Assembly: GCA_022578965.1 (NCBI GenBank)
Contig: MU400528.1
Coordinates: forward strand, 124,001 to 188,000
DNA from: Xylaria sp. FL1777
Taxonomy: Eukaryota; Ascomycota; Sordariomycetes; Xylariales; Xylariaceae
Length of the DNA stretch: 64,000 nucleotides
Direction: 5' to 3'
Below, one piece after another: positions 31,998-43,491 of the stretch (the stretch's first letter is position 1; every line of letters starts with the position of its first letter). Below the pieces are notes generated by a model. It was not told the DNA's origin. It searched no databases and worked only from the letters and a program-made list of their open reading frames with translations. Both the position numbers and the translations under genes were made by a program.

Positions 31998-32510
31998 TCA
32001 CGCTTCCTCAACAGACCTTGAATGACTAAGCCAATTCAACAGCTCGTCAGGGTCTCTTTTAGCCACGTCGTTGTGTTGAAGATGGCTAGGGAATGGCCAA
32101 TGTGGCTGCGGTACGGTTTCTGTCTTCAACCTGGATCCTTTCATTCGGTATTCTTTTTCCCATACGATAGCAGACATGTCTTTGGCTTCTAGCACCCAGG
32201 TGCCGCGTGTATTATCATCCAGGTGAACGAGCTGCTCGATTCGCCACGGGTATTCGCCACGTTGTCGTTTCCAGCCTTGTTGCTTAGGGTTTCGTCGTTG
32301 AAGTCCTGTAGATCTGTTCTGGCGGCTTACTAGAGATTGGCTCGTTTCACCGTGAGATTGCTCAGTTTCCGGGAATTCAGTCTGCTCCTCTTGCATTTCT
32401 TGTTTGTGCTCTTGGTCTTTGCGCACTTGGCGGCCCCTTTTGAAGTCGTTCCACACTTGACAAATAGCGCGAAATGGCCAAGTCGTAATTTTGACAATCT
32501 TGGGTTTCAT
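31998..32510 (-). CDS. Orphan protein, unknown function
   Basis: 170-residue single-exon frame beginning MKPKIVKITTWPF. The composition is very polar: a Gln/Glu-rich low-complexity stretch (EHKQEMQEEQTEFPETEQ), then RGEYPWRIEQLVHLDDNTRGTWVLEAKDM, which is tryptophan-rich and could be a small folded region. No signal peptide, membrane segment or known domain was seen. It may be a lineage-specific gene. Its upstream region carries one half of a 120-bp degenerate direct duplication (32651-32770 and 33041-33155). Confidence 0.4.
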   Translation of the reverse strand: MKPKIVKITTWPFRAICQVWNDFKRGRQVRKDQEHKQEMQEEQTEFPETEQSHGETSQSLVSRQNRSTGLQRRNPKQQGWKRQRGEYPWRIEQLVHLDDNTRGTWVLEAKDMSAIVWEKEYRMKGSRLKTETVPQPHWPFPSHLQHNDVAKRDPDELLNWLSHSRSVEEA

Positions 32511-32650
32511 ACTTGCTAATTAAAGAAGTGAGTGTAGGGTTAATAAAGATAATAAGCGTCAGAGTGTCGCGTAGAAGTGGATATATCCCGTTGTTGCACG
32601 GATGGCAACAACGGCGTCGTTTTGCGTGATACAGAGTTTTTTTGTCTCCA

Positions 32651-32770
32651 GAGTGAAGTTGGGTCACTAGAGGGTAGCTGCTAGGTCGTAGTTAGAGGTA
32701 AGGGCTTGATATTATTGATTCCTGAGTTCCCTCAAGAAGTATTGGAAGAGAACCCGGCTTTATATAAATA
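32651..32770 (+). repeat. Degenerate direct repeat, copy 1
   Basis: Begins GAGTGAAGTTGGGTCACTAG and aligns over about 115 bp with 33041-33155. The copies are about 390 bp apart. It lies in the upstream region of the orphan gene at 31998-32510. Confidence 0.6.
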
Positions 32771-33040
32771 CTAGACTGCCTCCCTACAATTAAGCTGCTT
32801 CTACCCCCTACGACCCTAGCTCCTAATAATAATAAGACAAGTTAGCTTTTTTGGATTTATAAACTATTTAAGTTGAGGGATAGTAGTTGGGTTGAATTTT
32901 GATTGTACATTGTTGGGCGCAAAATGGAAGCCGAAATGTTAACACAAAGATTTCTGAGTTTGGCGGTGGGTTTGAGGTATAAAGAATGTAAATGAGAGTC
33001 CAACGAGAAATCGGACAATCGTGTCAGAGGGCTTGGTATC

Positions 33041-33155
33041 TGAGCGAAGTTGGGTCACTAGTAGGTAGCAGAGGGTTGTAGTATATGGGTAGAGACGTGA
33101 TAGCATTAATTCTTGATCATGAAGGGATGGGGGAGAACGGACTCTTATATGGATA
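33041..33155 (+). repeat. Degenerate direct repeat, copy 2
   Basis: Begins GAGCGAAGTTGGGTCACTAG. Later shared blocks include GTAGTTAG/GTAGTATA, TGATTC/TTCTTGATC and GAGAACCCGG/GAGAACGG. Confidence 0.6.
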
Positions 33156-33708
33156 ATGCAAAGTTAAAACTGGCCCTAAGGGTCCCTGTTTGGCGCTACA
33201 AGGTTGGCGGAAAAGAGGGTTCTCAAGTTTATTGAAAAACTTTGACTGGCCCGGGGAAAGCAGAGCTTCAGAAGTTTATATCCGGGCCTCGAACTCTAAA
33301 ACTATCTACAAGCCTTTTGACTACTAGTTTGGTGTTTATAGTTTATTTATAACTATATCTTTAAATATACAGTTCGCGGCTTATGCAATCGAGATTTTAG
33401 ATAGCGATTTACAGGTTGTTAAAGCTTTTGAAGAGCTTTAGGATGATCGACATCAGGAAAGAGGTTGTAAAAAGGGGGTTTCGGGGGGGTGGTGTGTGAT
33501 ATATGGTAGCTACAGTGAGTGCTAGGACACTAGGTCCCCTCTATCACCTCTACAACAGGTACAAGACCTATGTATCCACCATGTAGCCAACCATTGGTCA
33601 AACAGGTGATCTTCCCATAGGTATATGGCTTAATAGCTCCTAATCCAACCCAGCGCTAAATCCAACACATATTTACCACCCCTCGATATAATAGAAACAT
33701 CACGGAGC

Positions 33709-34203
33709 ATGATGAAGCTTCAGAACTGCTTACCATCCGCCTCTAGTCCTACAGGCTCGGCTGCAGACGTTTCTTTCTTGGACGTGACCACATCGGACTC
33801 ACCAAATGCGCCGCCATTGAATAGTCAAGGGTTCCAGCATGACCACAGCTCAAGCATCACCGCCGCCGCCGCCACCACTGCCCATTCGGGCCTTAGTTTC
33901 GTTGATCTACCACTCGAAATTCGCGAACTCATATGGAGATTCGCACTCCCGGGGCCTCGGCTTTTCAATGCTCTGGTCTGGGTATCGGCCGGATTGAAAA
34001 TGCAGTTACTCAATCGGTCCGAACTCAAGATGCCCCTCGCTCATGCGTGCTTCGAGGCTCGTCGCGTCGTTAAGGAGTCTGGCTACGTTTTGGCTTTCCG
34101 TGACGAGGATGAACCCGAAGATCCCGGCGTTTGGTTCCATCCTCGGAAAGACCGGATCGAACGTACTATCTGGGGGCCTGGAGACTGGAATACGGGAGCC
34201 TGA
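33709..34203 (+). CDS. 2EXR-domain protein, probably truncated
   Basis: 164 residues. After a Ser/Ala-rich N-terminus the fungal 2EXR pattern is clear: LSFVDLPLEIRELIWRFALP, PLAHACFEARRVVKESGY and GVWFHPRKDRIERTIWGPGDW. The molecular role of the 2EXR family is unknown. Family members usually run to 250-400 residues, with a long C-terminal half after the GVWF block. Here the frame stops soon after it (NTGA stop). Open sequence in another frame (34043-34327) suggests either an intron I could not place or a frameshift, so a pseudogene is possible. It lies downstream of the kinase gene in a tail-to-tail arrangement. Confidence 0.6.
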   Translation: MMKLQNCLPSASSPTGSAADVSFLDVTTSDSPNAPPLNSQGFQHDHSSSITAAAATTAHSGLSFVDLPLEIRELIWRFALPGPRLFNALVWVSAGLKMQLLNRSELKMPLAHACFEARRVVKESGYVLAFRDEDEPEDPGVWFHPRKDRIERTIWGPGDWNTGA

Positions 34204-34623
34204 GCTTCGCCAAGCGCTGACTAGAAATCTTCAAGTTCCTAGTTGCGTATGGCTTGTATCAAAGCTATTTATCATCGGGATCTCTTGCTTTCCACCGATG
34301 CCATTTTTCGCCCCTATATCGGTATGATAGAATCCCCGGGAATGAAACTTCAAGATTTGAATACCAAGTACCTAGTACTGCTTATGTTGACGCGAATTGG
34401 TTTCACGTAGCTGTTGATTCTTACGTCAACAAGCGTTGACCATCATGAAAACTAGGAGTACGAGTTTCTGGAGCCGCGTATTGAGAACTGTGATATAATA
34501 CTTAATAGAAACACCATTATCGCACAGACTTATTAGATGAAGATCTAACTACTTAAGTTAGGGTTTTCGGGAAATTGATGGTAGAACAGAGCATGTAAGC
34601 CTAAATAGCTTCATATATTACCC
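34204..34623. other. Spacer after 2EXR gene, possible lost C-terminus
   Basis: Holds open stretches in other frames that may be the disrupted 3' half of the 2EXR gene. No confident exon was found. Confidence 0.35.
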
Positions 34624-37504
34624 TCAAATGTCGTATGGATCGACGGCGGGAGAATTCTCCTCACTATCGCCACCGATATTTACGGCGCCCGCAGTTCCAG
34701 CCTTTTCCCAATTCCAGAGACACCATTTTACCTTGAAATCTCCTTCTCGGTCGGCAGAGTCGTCATATTTCAAGTCAGACCACAAGTCTTCAAGATTCCG
34801 CTGAACCTCATGCATACGAGGCCGCATCCAAGGGAACTGAGAGACGCATAAGCCAATCGTATCGCGGATCTTCGTTGGGACTAGGAAATCCAGCTCTTCG
34901 GGCAAATTCCCAGGCGAGAACGAACTGCCCACACTCATCAGAACCTCGCTAGGTATGGATTCTCGCGGTGGTAAGCAATTCGTGTGCCATTCTAGTAGCT
35001 TGCAAGCTAACTTTCCAAAAGAGAACACCTCAGCTGCCATAGCAGCAGAGAGGTTGTTATTATCAAAGCCACTTTCGAACTGTTCCGGAGCCCGATAATC
35101 GACAGCGCCGTAGCTTGCGTGCGGGTTCCCTTGCCCGGTTATCGATGGATCCAACCTTTTGCCCTCCCCAAGATCACCCAGCATGTAGCGATACTGGTGA
35201 GGCATATTTGGATCAAGACGGTACACATCATCGGTGACGAAAACATTGCCTGGATGCAGATCACTGGGAAAAGTCAGATGCTCCAGCTTCGCATAAGGAA
35301 GGAGATAATCGCGCCAAGTATAGTGCGCCGTAAAGATTGTCCGATTGGCAAAACTCAACACTTACCGATGGACAACGTTATGTTTATGTATCCACTCGAG
35401 CCCGATAGAGATACCAGACAGAGCCGATCCGAGAAGGTCCCAGCGATCACTGTGCCGGAAGTCTTTCTTGAATTCTCTTTCAAAAAAGTCCACTATGCTC
35501 CCTTGAGTTGCGCGTTCTGAGACGAGCATCAGCCTGAATGAATTATCGAATTCAACCTATCACGGTCAGTCTACGCCGCTACCCCTTGTCAAATTCTCAA
35601 GTTCGCCATGATACTCACTCTAGCTAGTCCAAAGAATTCCACACAAGATCGAGCTGCTGCTCCACCCAAAGCAAACCATGTCGCGTCGAGCTGGTCCTTA
35701 TTATTAGCCAAAATCCAGCAGATATAGTCGACATATAGTCAATATCTCTGACCTCTTTCATGAACTTTTCTGTAATTTCACATGAGTTCCGTGGTATGAC
35801 ATCTTTCAAAACAACTGCTACATCACCACGCTCAGACGTAGAAAGGACTGTTTGGTGTCGGCGTAGTGTTGCCGCATATACAGCGCTCCTCCGACTCTGT
35901 GCAATTGGAGCTTTCCAGTTAATATCGTGGAGTGTCCAGGCCGAGTCCGGAATCAGCCGCAGCGTGTTCTCGTATAGGGGCTTATAGCTGTCGCTCAACC
36001 CAAGCAATTTCTTTACAGATTCTGTACGTGGATTTTCAGAGGCATGTGCTTCGGTAATGTTTCGATAGTATCTCAAGGAAGCTTGATAGTCTAGCTGAGT
36101 TGTTCGAAGTCGAAGGTGGATGCCGGGGATGGTCTGTAGTATACAAACCTCACCATCGTCTCTCTTCGTCAGAGCACAGTCATTCTTGGATGCATATTAG
36201 CAATGGATCTCCTAGAAATGAGCTCACTTGTACGTTAACTGACCCATTGAGTCCAGAATTTTCCAAGCTCACGGGCAATGTCGCAGTCAAAAAGAGACTC
36301 CACCCCGAATATCACTCGTCCCTCAAGGTAGTGGCCGGGCAGGGGCCAATTTTTCTCAATGCTATAAGCAAATAGTTCCTCTTCAACGAACAAGTGGTGA
36401 TTCATCGCATATGCTGGGGTTTTGGGATCCCACAGTACCCATTGATCAATGGTAGTCTCATACTTAAGCAAAAGGCTTAATTCGATACCCAAGTCTTCAA
36501 GCGTATTCTGAGAAATTGGCTCTAAATCGTCCCATGGAATGAATTGGAGGTAAGCACGAGGGTCTTGGTATCTCTGGTTCCTTGATACCTGGAAGAGCAA
36601 ACTTTTCTATAAGCCGCGAAGTCAGTCAGTCACACATGCTATCTTCCATTTCGCTCCGGTACTACCTACAATCATATCGTCTGTAATCTTAGCGCCATCA
36701 CCAAGCTTAAGTAGATTTATCTAGTAAATGCTTAGAAACTGCCAGATAGTTTATCTAGCTTAGGGTACCAACTTGTGAAGAGGTCGCAGGAGGGTTGTAC
36801 TTTTGGATGACCAATGATTCGAAGTCTGATATAGGCCTAGTGCTTGCTAAGCTATCCGAATCTTCCAATAATCGCTCACTCCTAGAAACCTCAAAGAAAG
36901 TTTCAAAGACAGGGTGCTGAATGAGATGTTGTTCTATCAAGTCGGCATTCCTCGGACATTGAGCGTGGAGGAAGAATATGCGTATTAGTTCCCATAACTC
37001 AAAATAAGTCGACTTTTCGTTCAATATTTCTGGATGTCTCCAAGGCTGTCCGAACGCGTTGACGATCTTTGAAACTACCACCCAGCTCTCTGTGTCCGAA
37101 CCCAGCCACTGACAGGTTATATCGCTGCAGGGCTTGTCTCCAAGTTCCTCGAGGAACGTCGGGTTACTTGAGCGGATAGCGTTAATACGGGATAAATTTT
37201 TCCGATGAGAATCGAGATTCGCCATCGGCGTCAAGCATCTCTCATATGCGAGTTCTCGATCTCCTCCATACCATTCCAGATCCTCCAAGTCAAGGTCACT
37301 TGACAACCGTCCGTGGAAAGACTTATACCATCTCCAGTTTTTAAATGCGTCAGCTGGAGAGCATGGTTTTCCTAGATCAGCAGCGGATACTTTCCCTGAA
37401 TCCAATAACTTGCCGGCCTCTTGAATGAGTGTCTTTTCATACGGCAGCAGTGGTATAACATACGGAACGAGTTTCCTGTCGTCAGGTATACACTCCTTCT
37501 CCAT
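34624..37504 (-). CDS. Protein kinase with long novel N-terminal region (seven exons)
   Basis: Exons 37504-36773, 36720-36670, 36606-36244, 36184-35753, 35696-35619, 35556-35366 and 35263-34624; introns 52, 63, 59, 56, 62 and 102 nt. All joins keep frame and give 828 residues. The kinase domain covers about 470-790 and has the catalytic set: Lys509 (VAVVLKDV), His-Arg-Asp617 (VVHRDLHPGN) with Asn622, Asp646 in GDLG (a DFG variant), and an APE-like YRAPEQF. The HRD motif is created exactly at the exon 6/7 join, which supports the model. The first 470 residues are not recognised; they look folded and helical with Trp-rich segments. It is divergent from an MLKL-like pseudokinase gene across 340 bp. 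Donors GTTGGT and GTCAGT are unusual and should be verified. Confidence 0.8.
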
Positions 37505-37844
37505 AGTGATTTATCTCTAGCAGCTGAAAAATACCTCGCTGGATTATCGAGACACTAGTCTAAAAGATCAGCTTTAAACGTAGTACAGCTCAAGTTAATC
37601 CGAGCCAATCGGGGACTTTGATGGTGATCCAATCGGACAGCTTGTCTAGTGAATGCGGCTGAGACGTCGTATTCTGACATGCAGCATACCAGCCTCATGA
37701 CTTATATAGGAGTAAAGTTATTATGTCCCTTTCAACTTCAATTCCATGCTTGATATAAGTGATCCATACCACCCCTCATATTCTTGATCCTTAGAGACTG
37801 AACTTACAATAACTTCAGATCTAAAACACTTATAGGCAGCCAAT
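37505..37844. promoter_or_regulatory. Shared divergent promoter, kinase / pseudokinase
   Basis: The 340 bp between two divergent start codons must hold both promoters. It suggests co-regulation of the pair. No named binding site was identified. Confidence 0.55.
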
Positions 37845-39839
37845 ATGTCAGAAATTGGACCTGCGAAGGCTGTGGCGGACATATTAGCCACGATCCTTAC
37901 GACCATTCGTGACGCTAGGCGCCTCAAAGCCGAATGCTCCGAAATTGAAGTTGTTGCAAGAACCTGTCTCCAGATTCTGGAAGAACGGCAGCCTATCACA
38001 CTTGATTCCAAAGTCTCGGGGGACTTCCAGAACTACCTCACAAAGGTCTTGAAGTTGGTTGCTGAATGTAGAGATTCCAGCATCTTCCACAGAGCATGGG
38101 AAGTAGCATGGCGCCATCGCCTTGCTAACTTGAAGCCACAATTTGTCACCTGGCTGGCATTCTTGAGTGCCGAAACAACGGTACTATATGATTTCTCGTA
38201 GTGGAATCCCCATGTTGACGATATCTAGCTGGCATCCCGAGATGATTTGCTCAAGCTCATCGAGGCTACCCGTGGCGACGACATCCGTTCCGAAGAGAAC
38301 CTACACGCCATAATCTCGAAACTCCAGATCCTCGACGACATAAAAATGAACCAGGAGAATAAGCGAGCCGATGACCTTGTTGTGGATTTCGAGGAGTCGG
38401 ATGAAAGGCTCGTGGTGGATATATCAGATTCTGCGGATATACTGCAAGGCACATTAGAGGGTCCTGATGGGGCAGTCGTACCTGTTATATGCGATGCAGT
38501 TCAGGAACAATTGATGAGGTTCGGAGAAAAGGGCCCTCGGCACGTCCTGATTTATTCTCGACTCTCAGAGAACACGAGAGTACACCCGTTCTATGGCATC
38601 GCCCGTAGAAATGGTAAGAGATGGACTGTGTTCAAGGACATGACGTCTTGTGACACTCTCAGTGCGGCTATCCTACATGGAAAACTGCCTGAATCGCTTG
38701 TTGAAAGGTTGGCCATCGCTAGGGAAATTGCCCTCACAATGGACTATCTACATTCTGTTGATATCCTGGTCAAACGGCTCTCAGATCAGCACATCCTACT
38801 TGAAAAACAAGATGGCAGACTCATCCCTTATATAACTAATATCGAGAGCGCCCGATTGGTACGTTGACCTCATCCAGTACTCTTCATAGGACTCTGTGTA
38901 ACTCCTTATCTAGTTTAAAGAGACGTCTACAGGCGGTGGTGCATATGATGTGCGATACGAAGCAATTGAACTTTCTCGAGCTGGGGGAAGCCGCCACAAC
39001 ATTTACACTGATGTATGGAGGTATGTAAATTTCCGGAGACGACTTACATCTTAAGTAATCCTAACAAGTGCAAGCCTTGGAATTCTAATATGGCAATGTA
39101 TCGCCTCGGCTGTACCTTATGGATTCGAAAATGAAGTCACGAAAGAGCCGGAAAGGGGCAAGATTCTTGAAAGCCTCCGGGACGGGAAATTGCCTTGGAA
39201 TCTGATCTACGATGCAGAACTTAAATTCCCTAATCAAACAAGGATCTTGAAGCAAGCTATCAACTTGTGCCGGGCATGCTGTGCTCCAGTGGCAAACTCC
39301 CGACCATCAGCTGCTGAGGTAGTCTATAAGCTATCTGACTTCATCACCTCCGCAATTATGTCGATTGAGCCCGATCAATCGTTGAACGAGGACCTCCGAG
39401 ACCGCGTTAGGAAAGCCATACAAGCCGCAGCCAATAATGGAACCGAAGACAAACCCCGCATATCTCCTGACGAGGTCCAGTTGCTCCATACCTGCGCTGA
39501 AAATGGAGATATCACAGCTGCGTATCTTTTGGGTACGGCAATTTGGTTCCAGGCGGCAGAGCCAGTGTCCACTACGTCACAAGATGGCATATCGCTCTTA
39601 CTCGTTGCTGGTGTCGACCCTAAGATTGGTAAGCATGGTAATTTCAAGGCATATACGAGTAATCACTAATTAGTCGCGGGATTCTAGAATTACGCTGCCG
39701 TGCGTCGATTCCTTACCTCGAAAGAGCGTTGCAAGGCGGCGAGAAGAAGGCCAGCCGATGGCTTGCTCAAGCACACTCGAAGTTAGCTAAGCTTTATGAT
39801 CAGCAGACGGAACAAAACAAGACGTTGGGGGTTCTGTAA
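37845..39839 (+). CDS. MLKL-like pseudokinase: helical N-terminus, dead kinase fold, Sel1-like tail
   Basis: Exons 37845-38180, 38229-38858, 38914-39020, 39075-39628 and 39688-39839; introns 48, 55, 54 and 59 nt; 592 residues. Residues 1 to about 150 are helical and resemble the four-helix N-domain of MLKL and related HeLo-like domains (ARTCLQILEERQ ... LVAECRDSSIFHRAWEVAWR). A kinase fold follows (about 175-430), with the structural DVWSLGILIW intact. The catalytic parts are lost: the beta-3 lysine is replaced (VVPVICDA), HRDxxxxN reads V293-K-R-L-S-D-Q-H300, and DFG reads N316-I-E. The C-terminus (about 500-592) is helical with Sel1/TPR-like repeats. In MLKL the four-helix domain breaks membranes after the pseudokinase is phosphorylated. 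A similar cell-death role here is inference. Confidence 0.8.
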
Positions 39840-40478
39840 TAGTGCCGATAGACCTTTCTCTCCAATGACAATCATGAATAGTTGACTACGTATGAACCAA
39901 ATTCTATTCAGTTGTTGATCAACAATTATCAACGTGAATCCCCTAAGTTTGAGATGAGGTATACGAGAGAGATTCCAGTAACCACAAATTTAGTCTAGTA
40001 ACCGGTGTGGTTTCTGTTCTGGCGCAGAGGCAAGCTTGAAAAAAAAAAGGAGGGGGGGGGCCAAGATTGCCACCACCGTCAGGCCCCTGAACACTACAGT
40101 CAAGCATATTTTGAGGAGATCCAAGTTTCTAGCGCACACTTCTCACAGTAGATAGTAGGTCTACCATGTTCGTTGGGGCAAAATGGCAAAAGGCCTGAAC
40201 GATGAGTTTCATGCGTTTTATTGGCAGCACAGACGTCTGCTTTAGAGAGACTACCTTATCGTATGCAAGTCCTATTAACACAACCCTAACCATGCTGACA
40301 GACCGGTCTATCAGGTGTTCCTAAAGTTTATATACACTATATCTACATTTTATCCCCTTTATGTACTTTCCAGTCTACTATGAATTAGTAAGCCAGATTG
40401 CTCTATAATGACATTGCGCCGTGAGATGCAACCCCCCGGCATTCTGCGTGGGTGAAAGCAGCTAGTCGCCAGACATTA
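39840..40478. other. Intergenic, convergent 3' ends
   Basis: Between the pseudokinase and the Zn2Cys6 gene. Includes a poly-A/poly-G run at about 40037-40060. No gene seen. Confidence 0.5.
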
Positions 40479-42018
40479 CTAGATGGAAGTTGTTATACAC
40501 TCTTTCACACTCTCCAAAGTTTTGGAAACCTGTTGCTCCATGTTTCGTATCATGGTAGAGTGAACCTGCTTTCCCTCTAACGCAGGGCTAATTTTGATGC
40601 CGGCTAGCAGCTTTGATATCCCTGCTATCTGATGGCCGCACAGAAGTCGAGTAACGGTTGCCATCTCGCGAGGTTCACTGATTTCGTAATCTCGCATTGT
40701 AACGGTGCTCTGGAAGTTCGACTCGTCTAGCGTATGCCATAATAATTTTCTGCTGAACATGATAAGCTTGTCGCACAACATGAGTAGGAGCATCATTTGT
40801 TCGGAGTTGCTATAGCACGTCTGGCATTGCAAAACCTCCTGACTTTGTTTACAGGCCTTCTTTAGCCATGACAGAGCTCCCTCAAGTCTTTCTGGCCGCG
40901 TGTTGTATATGCCATCATCGGCTTCGTCCAGTAAGGGTATTACAGTGCACTGGCGAGCACATTTTGGCTCGGTTTCAGTATCACGACCTGGAAGAAGAGG
41001 GGTAGGCGATAGTGTAGATACGGCAATTGGCATGGAGGATTGACCAGCGTAAGAGCCTACCGTTGACGACATGGTAGTTCCGTCATTACTTGGAAACGCT
41101 AAGACTCCTGTCTTAGACCATAAGGTATCGAAATCGACACCGAAATCAGCTGTGAAGGAGCAGTCAGAGATTATTACCAGCCGTAGAAGAACCAAGACGG
41201 GAAGAGGATCAATAGTTCGAGGTCATCTCACCAAACATGTTCTGGCCTCCATATTCCTGACTTATCGATCCGCCCACGTCATCGGTCATCGACTCAGGGA
41301 CGAGGAAGCTGAAGGAGGCGTCGGTAGGGTTGGAGCCGAATGGAGGTTCGAGCATGCCTACTGATAAATCAGGACCCAGAGAAGAAACGTCTTGCGTTAC
41401 AAACTGTGTGCCTGTATTTCTAATCTCGTCATCAGATTCCTTGCCCTGGGGCAACGAACCACAGGGTGGACTAGATGTAGATGGCACGCAAGCTGGGATG
41501 GCTGAGGATGTAGGTGTAGATATAGACATGGATGGTGAAAGCTCTGAACCGGAGGTTGGCGTCCTTGAAGACGGAATAGTATGCTCTTTCGGAATAGCAT
41601 TGTATTGACCCGTAGTAGCTTGGGTATGCTCGGATCCGGGCCGGGGTTGTAGAGATGAGAATCCAGGTGCATCCTTTGGCTGGATTATGTCTCCGCTACA
41701 GTTGCGTTTTGCCCGGCGACGCCCTGCAGACCCCTGTGTAGGTGCATAAACGCAGTTTAAGGAGGCCGCATTGCACCGGGAACATTTTGGTTTTTGCCCG
41801 CCGCAGCCAAGCTACGAAATGGAAGATAGAAAATCAGCGAGCCGCGATTTCTGGATAAGCAGGGTATCTTGCGGAACACAGACCTTTTTAGCACGGCATT
41901 GTGTACACGCTGAATGCGGCGGCACAACACCACCCATCTCAGTAAATGATTTACCATTGGCCCGTTCTACAAAGTCGATTTGTTTAGATTTGGGACCAAC
42001 TCTCAGAGTGCCGAACAT
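40479..42018 (-). CDS. Zn2Cys6 transcription factor, AflR-like
   Basis: Exons 42018-41884, 41811-41232 and 41149-40479; introns 72 and 82 nt; 461 residues. Intron 1 splits the zinc cluster. Splicing gives ACTQCRAKKLGCGGQKPKCS and the six cysteines at 38, 41, 48, 55, 58 and 65, spaced C-x2-C-x6-C-x6-C-x2-C-x6-C, followed by basic GRRRAKR. A long Ser/Thr/Pro linker follows. The C-terminal region (CQTCYSNSEQMMLLLMLCDKL ... MIRNMEQQVSKTLESV) resembles the aflatoxin regulatory protein domain. It should be a nuclear DNA-binding regulator. AflR-type factors often control secondary metabolism, but no polyketide or peptide synthase gene lies within this window, so the target is unknown. Confidence 0.88.
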
Positions 42019-43491
42019 TGTGGTAAGAATTAGACCACCGGCGCACTTGATTCTTGTATTTCCATCGAAGTAGGACTGGCCTGCTCTTTTGAGTTGACTT
42101 TGGGGGATTCTTTACTGGCGATCCTACTGGATGGATGTGAGTAACGGAAAGCCTCGGAGATTTTTTTTCCCAAGGAATGTTAGATTCCAACAGAAGAGAC
42201 GCGACAACCTGAAGACTGTTGGTAAGCCGTACGTTATTGTTGGCTCTTTGCAAGCGAACTGCGCTATTATTAGCTACGGGTGGGTCATCCCCAATACAGC
42301 AACCTGATCTTTAAGTAGTTAGAAGTGTGACTACACTTGGGCTCACTACAGCGAGCATTTTGGTGAGAGTGTAAGTAGGAGAAAAAAAGATTAAAGAAAG
42401 TTAAGCTCTCTAGATCGCATAACTGCAAAACCTGTATCTTCTGAGATGCCCTTTGCCTAACAGTACCTGGTTCTCGACAAAATAGTCGTGAGCAGTGTTC
42501 TCGTGCCAAAGTCGAGCAGAGAATAGGGATAAAGTTAGATATAAAATAGAGGCTGCTATTTTATTCTGTTACTAGTGAGCAAAGCTTTGTTTACGCATAG
42601 GGCTCAAAGCAATGACCACAATAAAGACCAGTTAATCGAATGGCTTAGGCAATAATTAGTACGGTACTAGATAAAAGTATGTGCAAGGAAGGCAATATTG
42701 TAAGGGTAACTTAGATATAAACTACCTAGGTAGCTTAGGCCTAAAACGGTTCAAAGTATACAGGTAAGTATAATGAACAGGGACATACATATAAAGCAAA
42801 TCAAGATCGGGAGGAGTCCATGCCTCCATCAGAATGCCTCCAGTGTTGACATTGCACTAACAACAAAAACAAAAAGTAGGGTAATCGGAAGAGAGATACG
42901 GGTTAAACGTTGGACGATAATTCGCAACTAACATCGGGAAGCTTAAGGATTAACGACCCCGGCTAATGGATCGAAAAAAGTGATACACGCTAAGACACGT
43001 GGTTAATGCTAGCGCCGAGCTACTACGTACCGAGGTAAACTAGCGATTAATTAGAGTTGGCCTCTCTTGACTTACTGTAGGTACAGTATGGTATACTAAT
43101 CGTGTTGCAAGTACTAAGTAGGTACCTAGCTATTGTTTCAACAGCTACTTAAGTAAGTAATCGCTTAGCTTAGCCGGTCTATTTTATAAGGAAATAAACA
43201 TTCTTAGAAAACGTTGATTAGTGACTTATTTTGTAAGTTTGTGGCAACGAACTCAGTTAGCCGCTCTTCTTTTGGCTATCAATTCCCTACCTAGGTACCT
43301 TGACTAATTGCTTGCATAAGATAAGATACTACATGTATCACATGACTTGACTTCTCCTCTATATGTATGTACCTAGGTACTTCATCTATGCTACATGTGA
43401 TATATCACCCTTCCGGGCACCCGCAACCTATTCATTTGCAAAACCGTGCCGTGTCAGAACTTTCCTCTCTTTTATTTCCATCGCAATCAGA
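42019..43491. other. Divergent intergenic region with three TACCTAGGTA palindromes
   Basis: Separates the Zn2Cys6 gene from the RNase H gene. AT-rich, with no supported gene. Confidence 0.5.
42723..43379. repeat. TACCTAGGTA palindromes, copies 5 to 7
   Basis: Exact copies at 42723-42732, 43288-43297 and 43370-43379. The last two are 82 bp apart and lie 110-200 bp before the RNase H start codon. Confidence 0.7.

Larger units (their letters stand above)
32511..33708. other. Intergenic region with decayed direct duplication
   Basis: No gene seen. Contains the two repeat copies listed separately. The rest is AT-rich. Confidence 0.5.

Noticed and set aside
40479..42018. Idea that the AflR-like factor marks a secondary metabolite cluster
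   Set aside because: No polyketide synthase, peptide synthetase, terpene cyclase or transporter gene is in the window near it.
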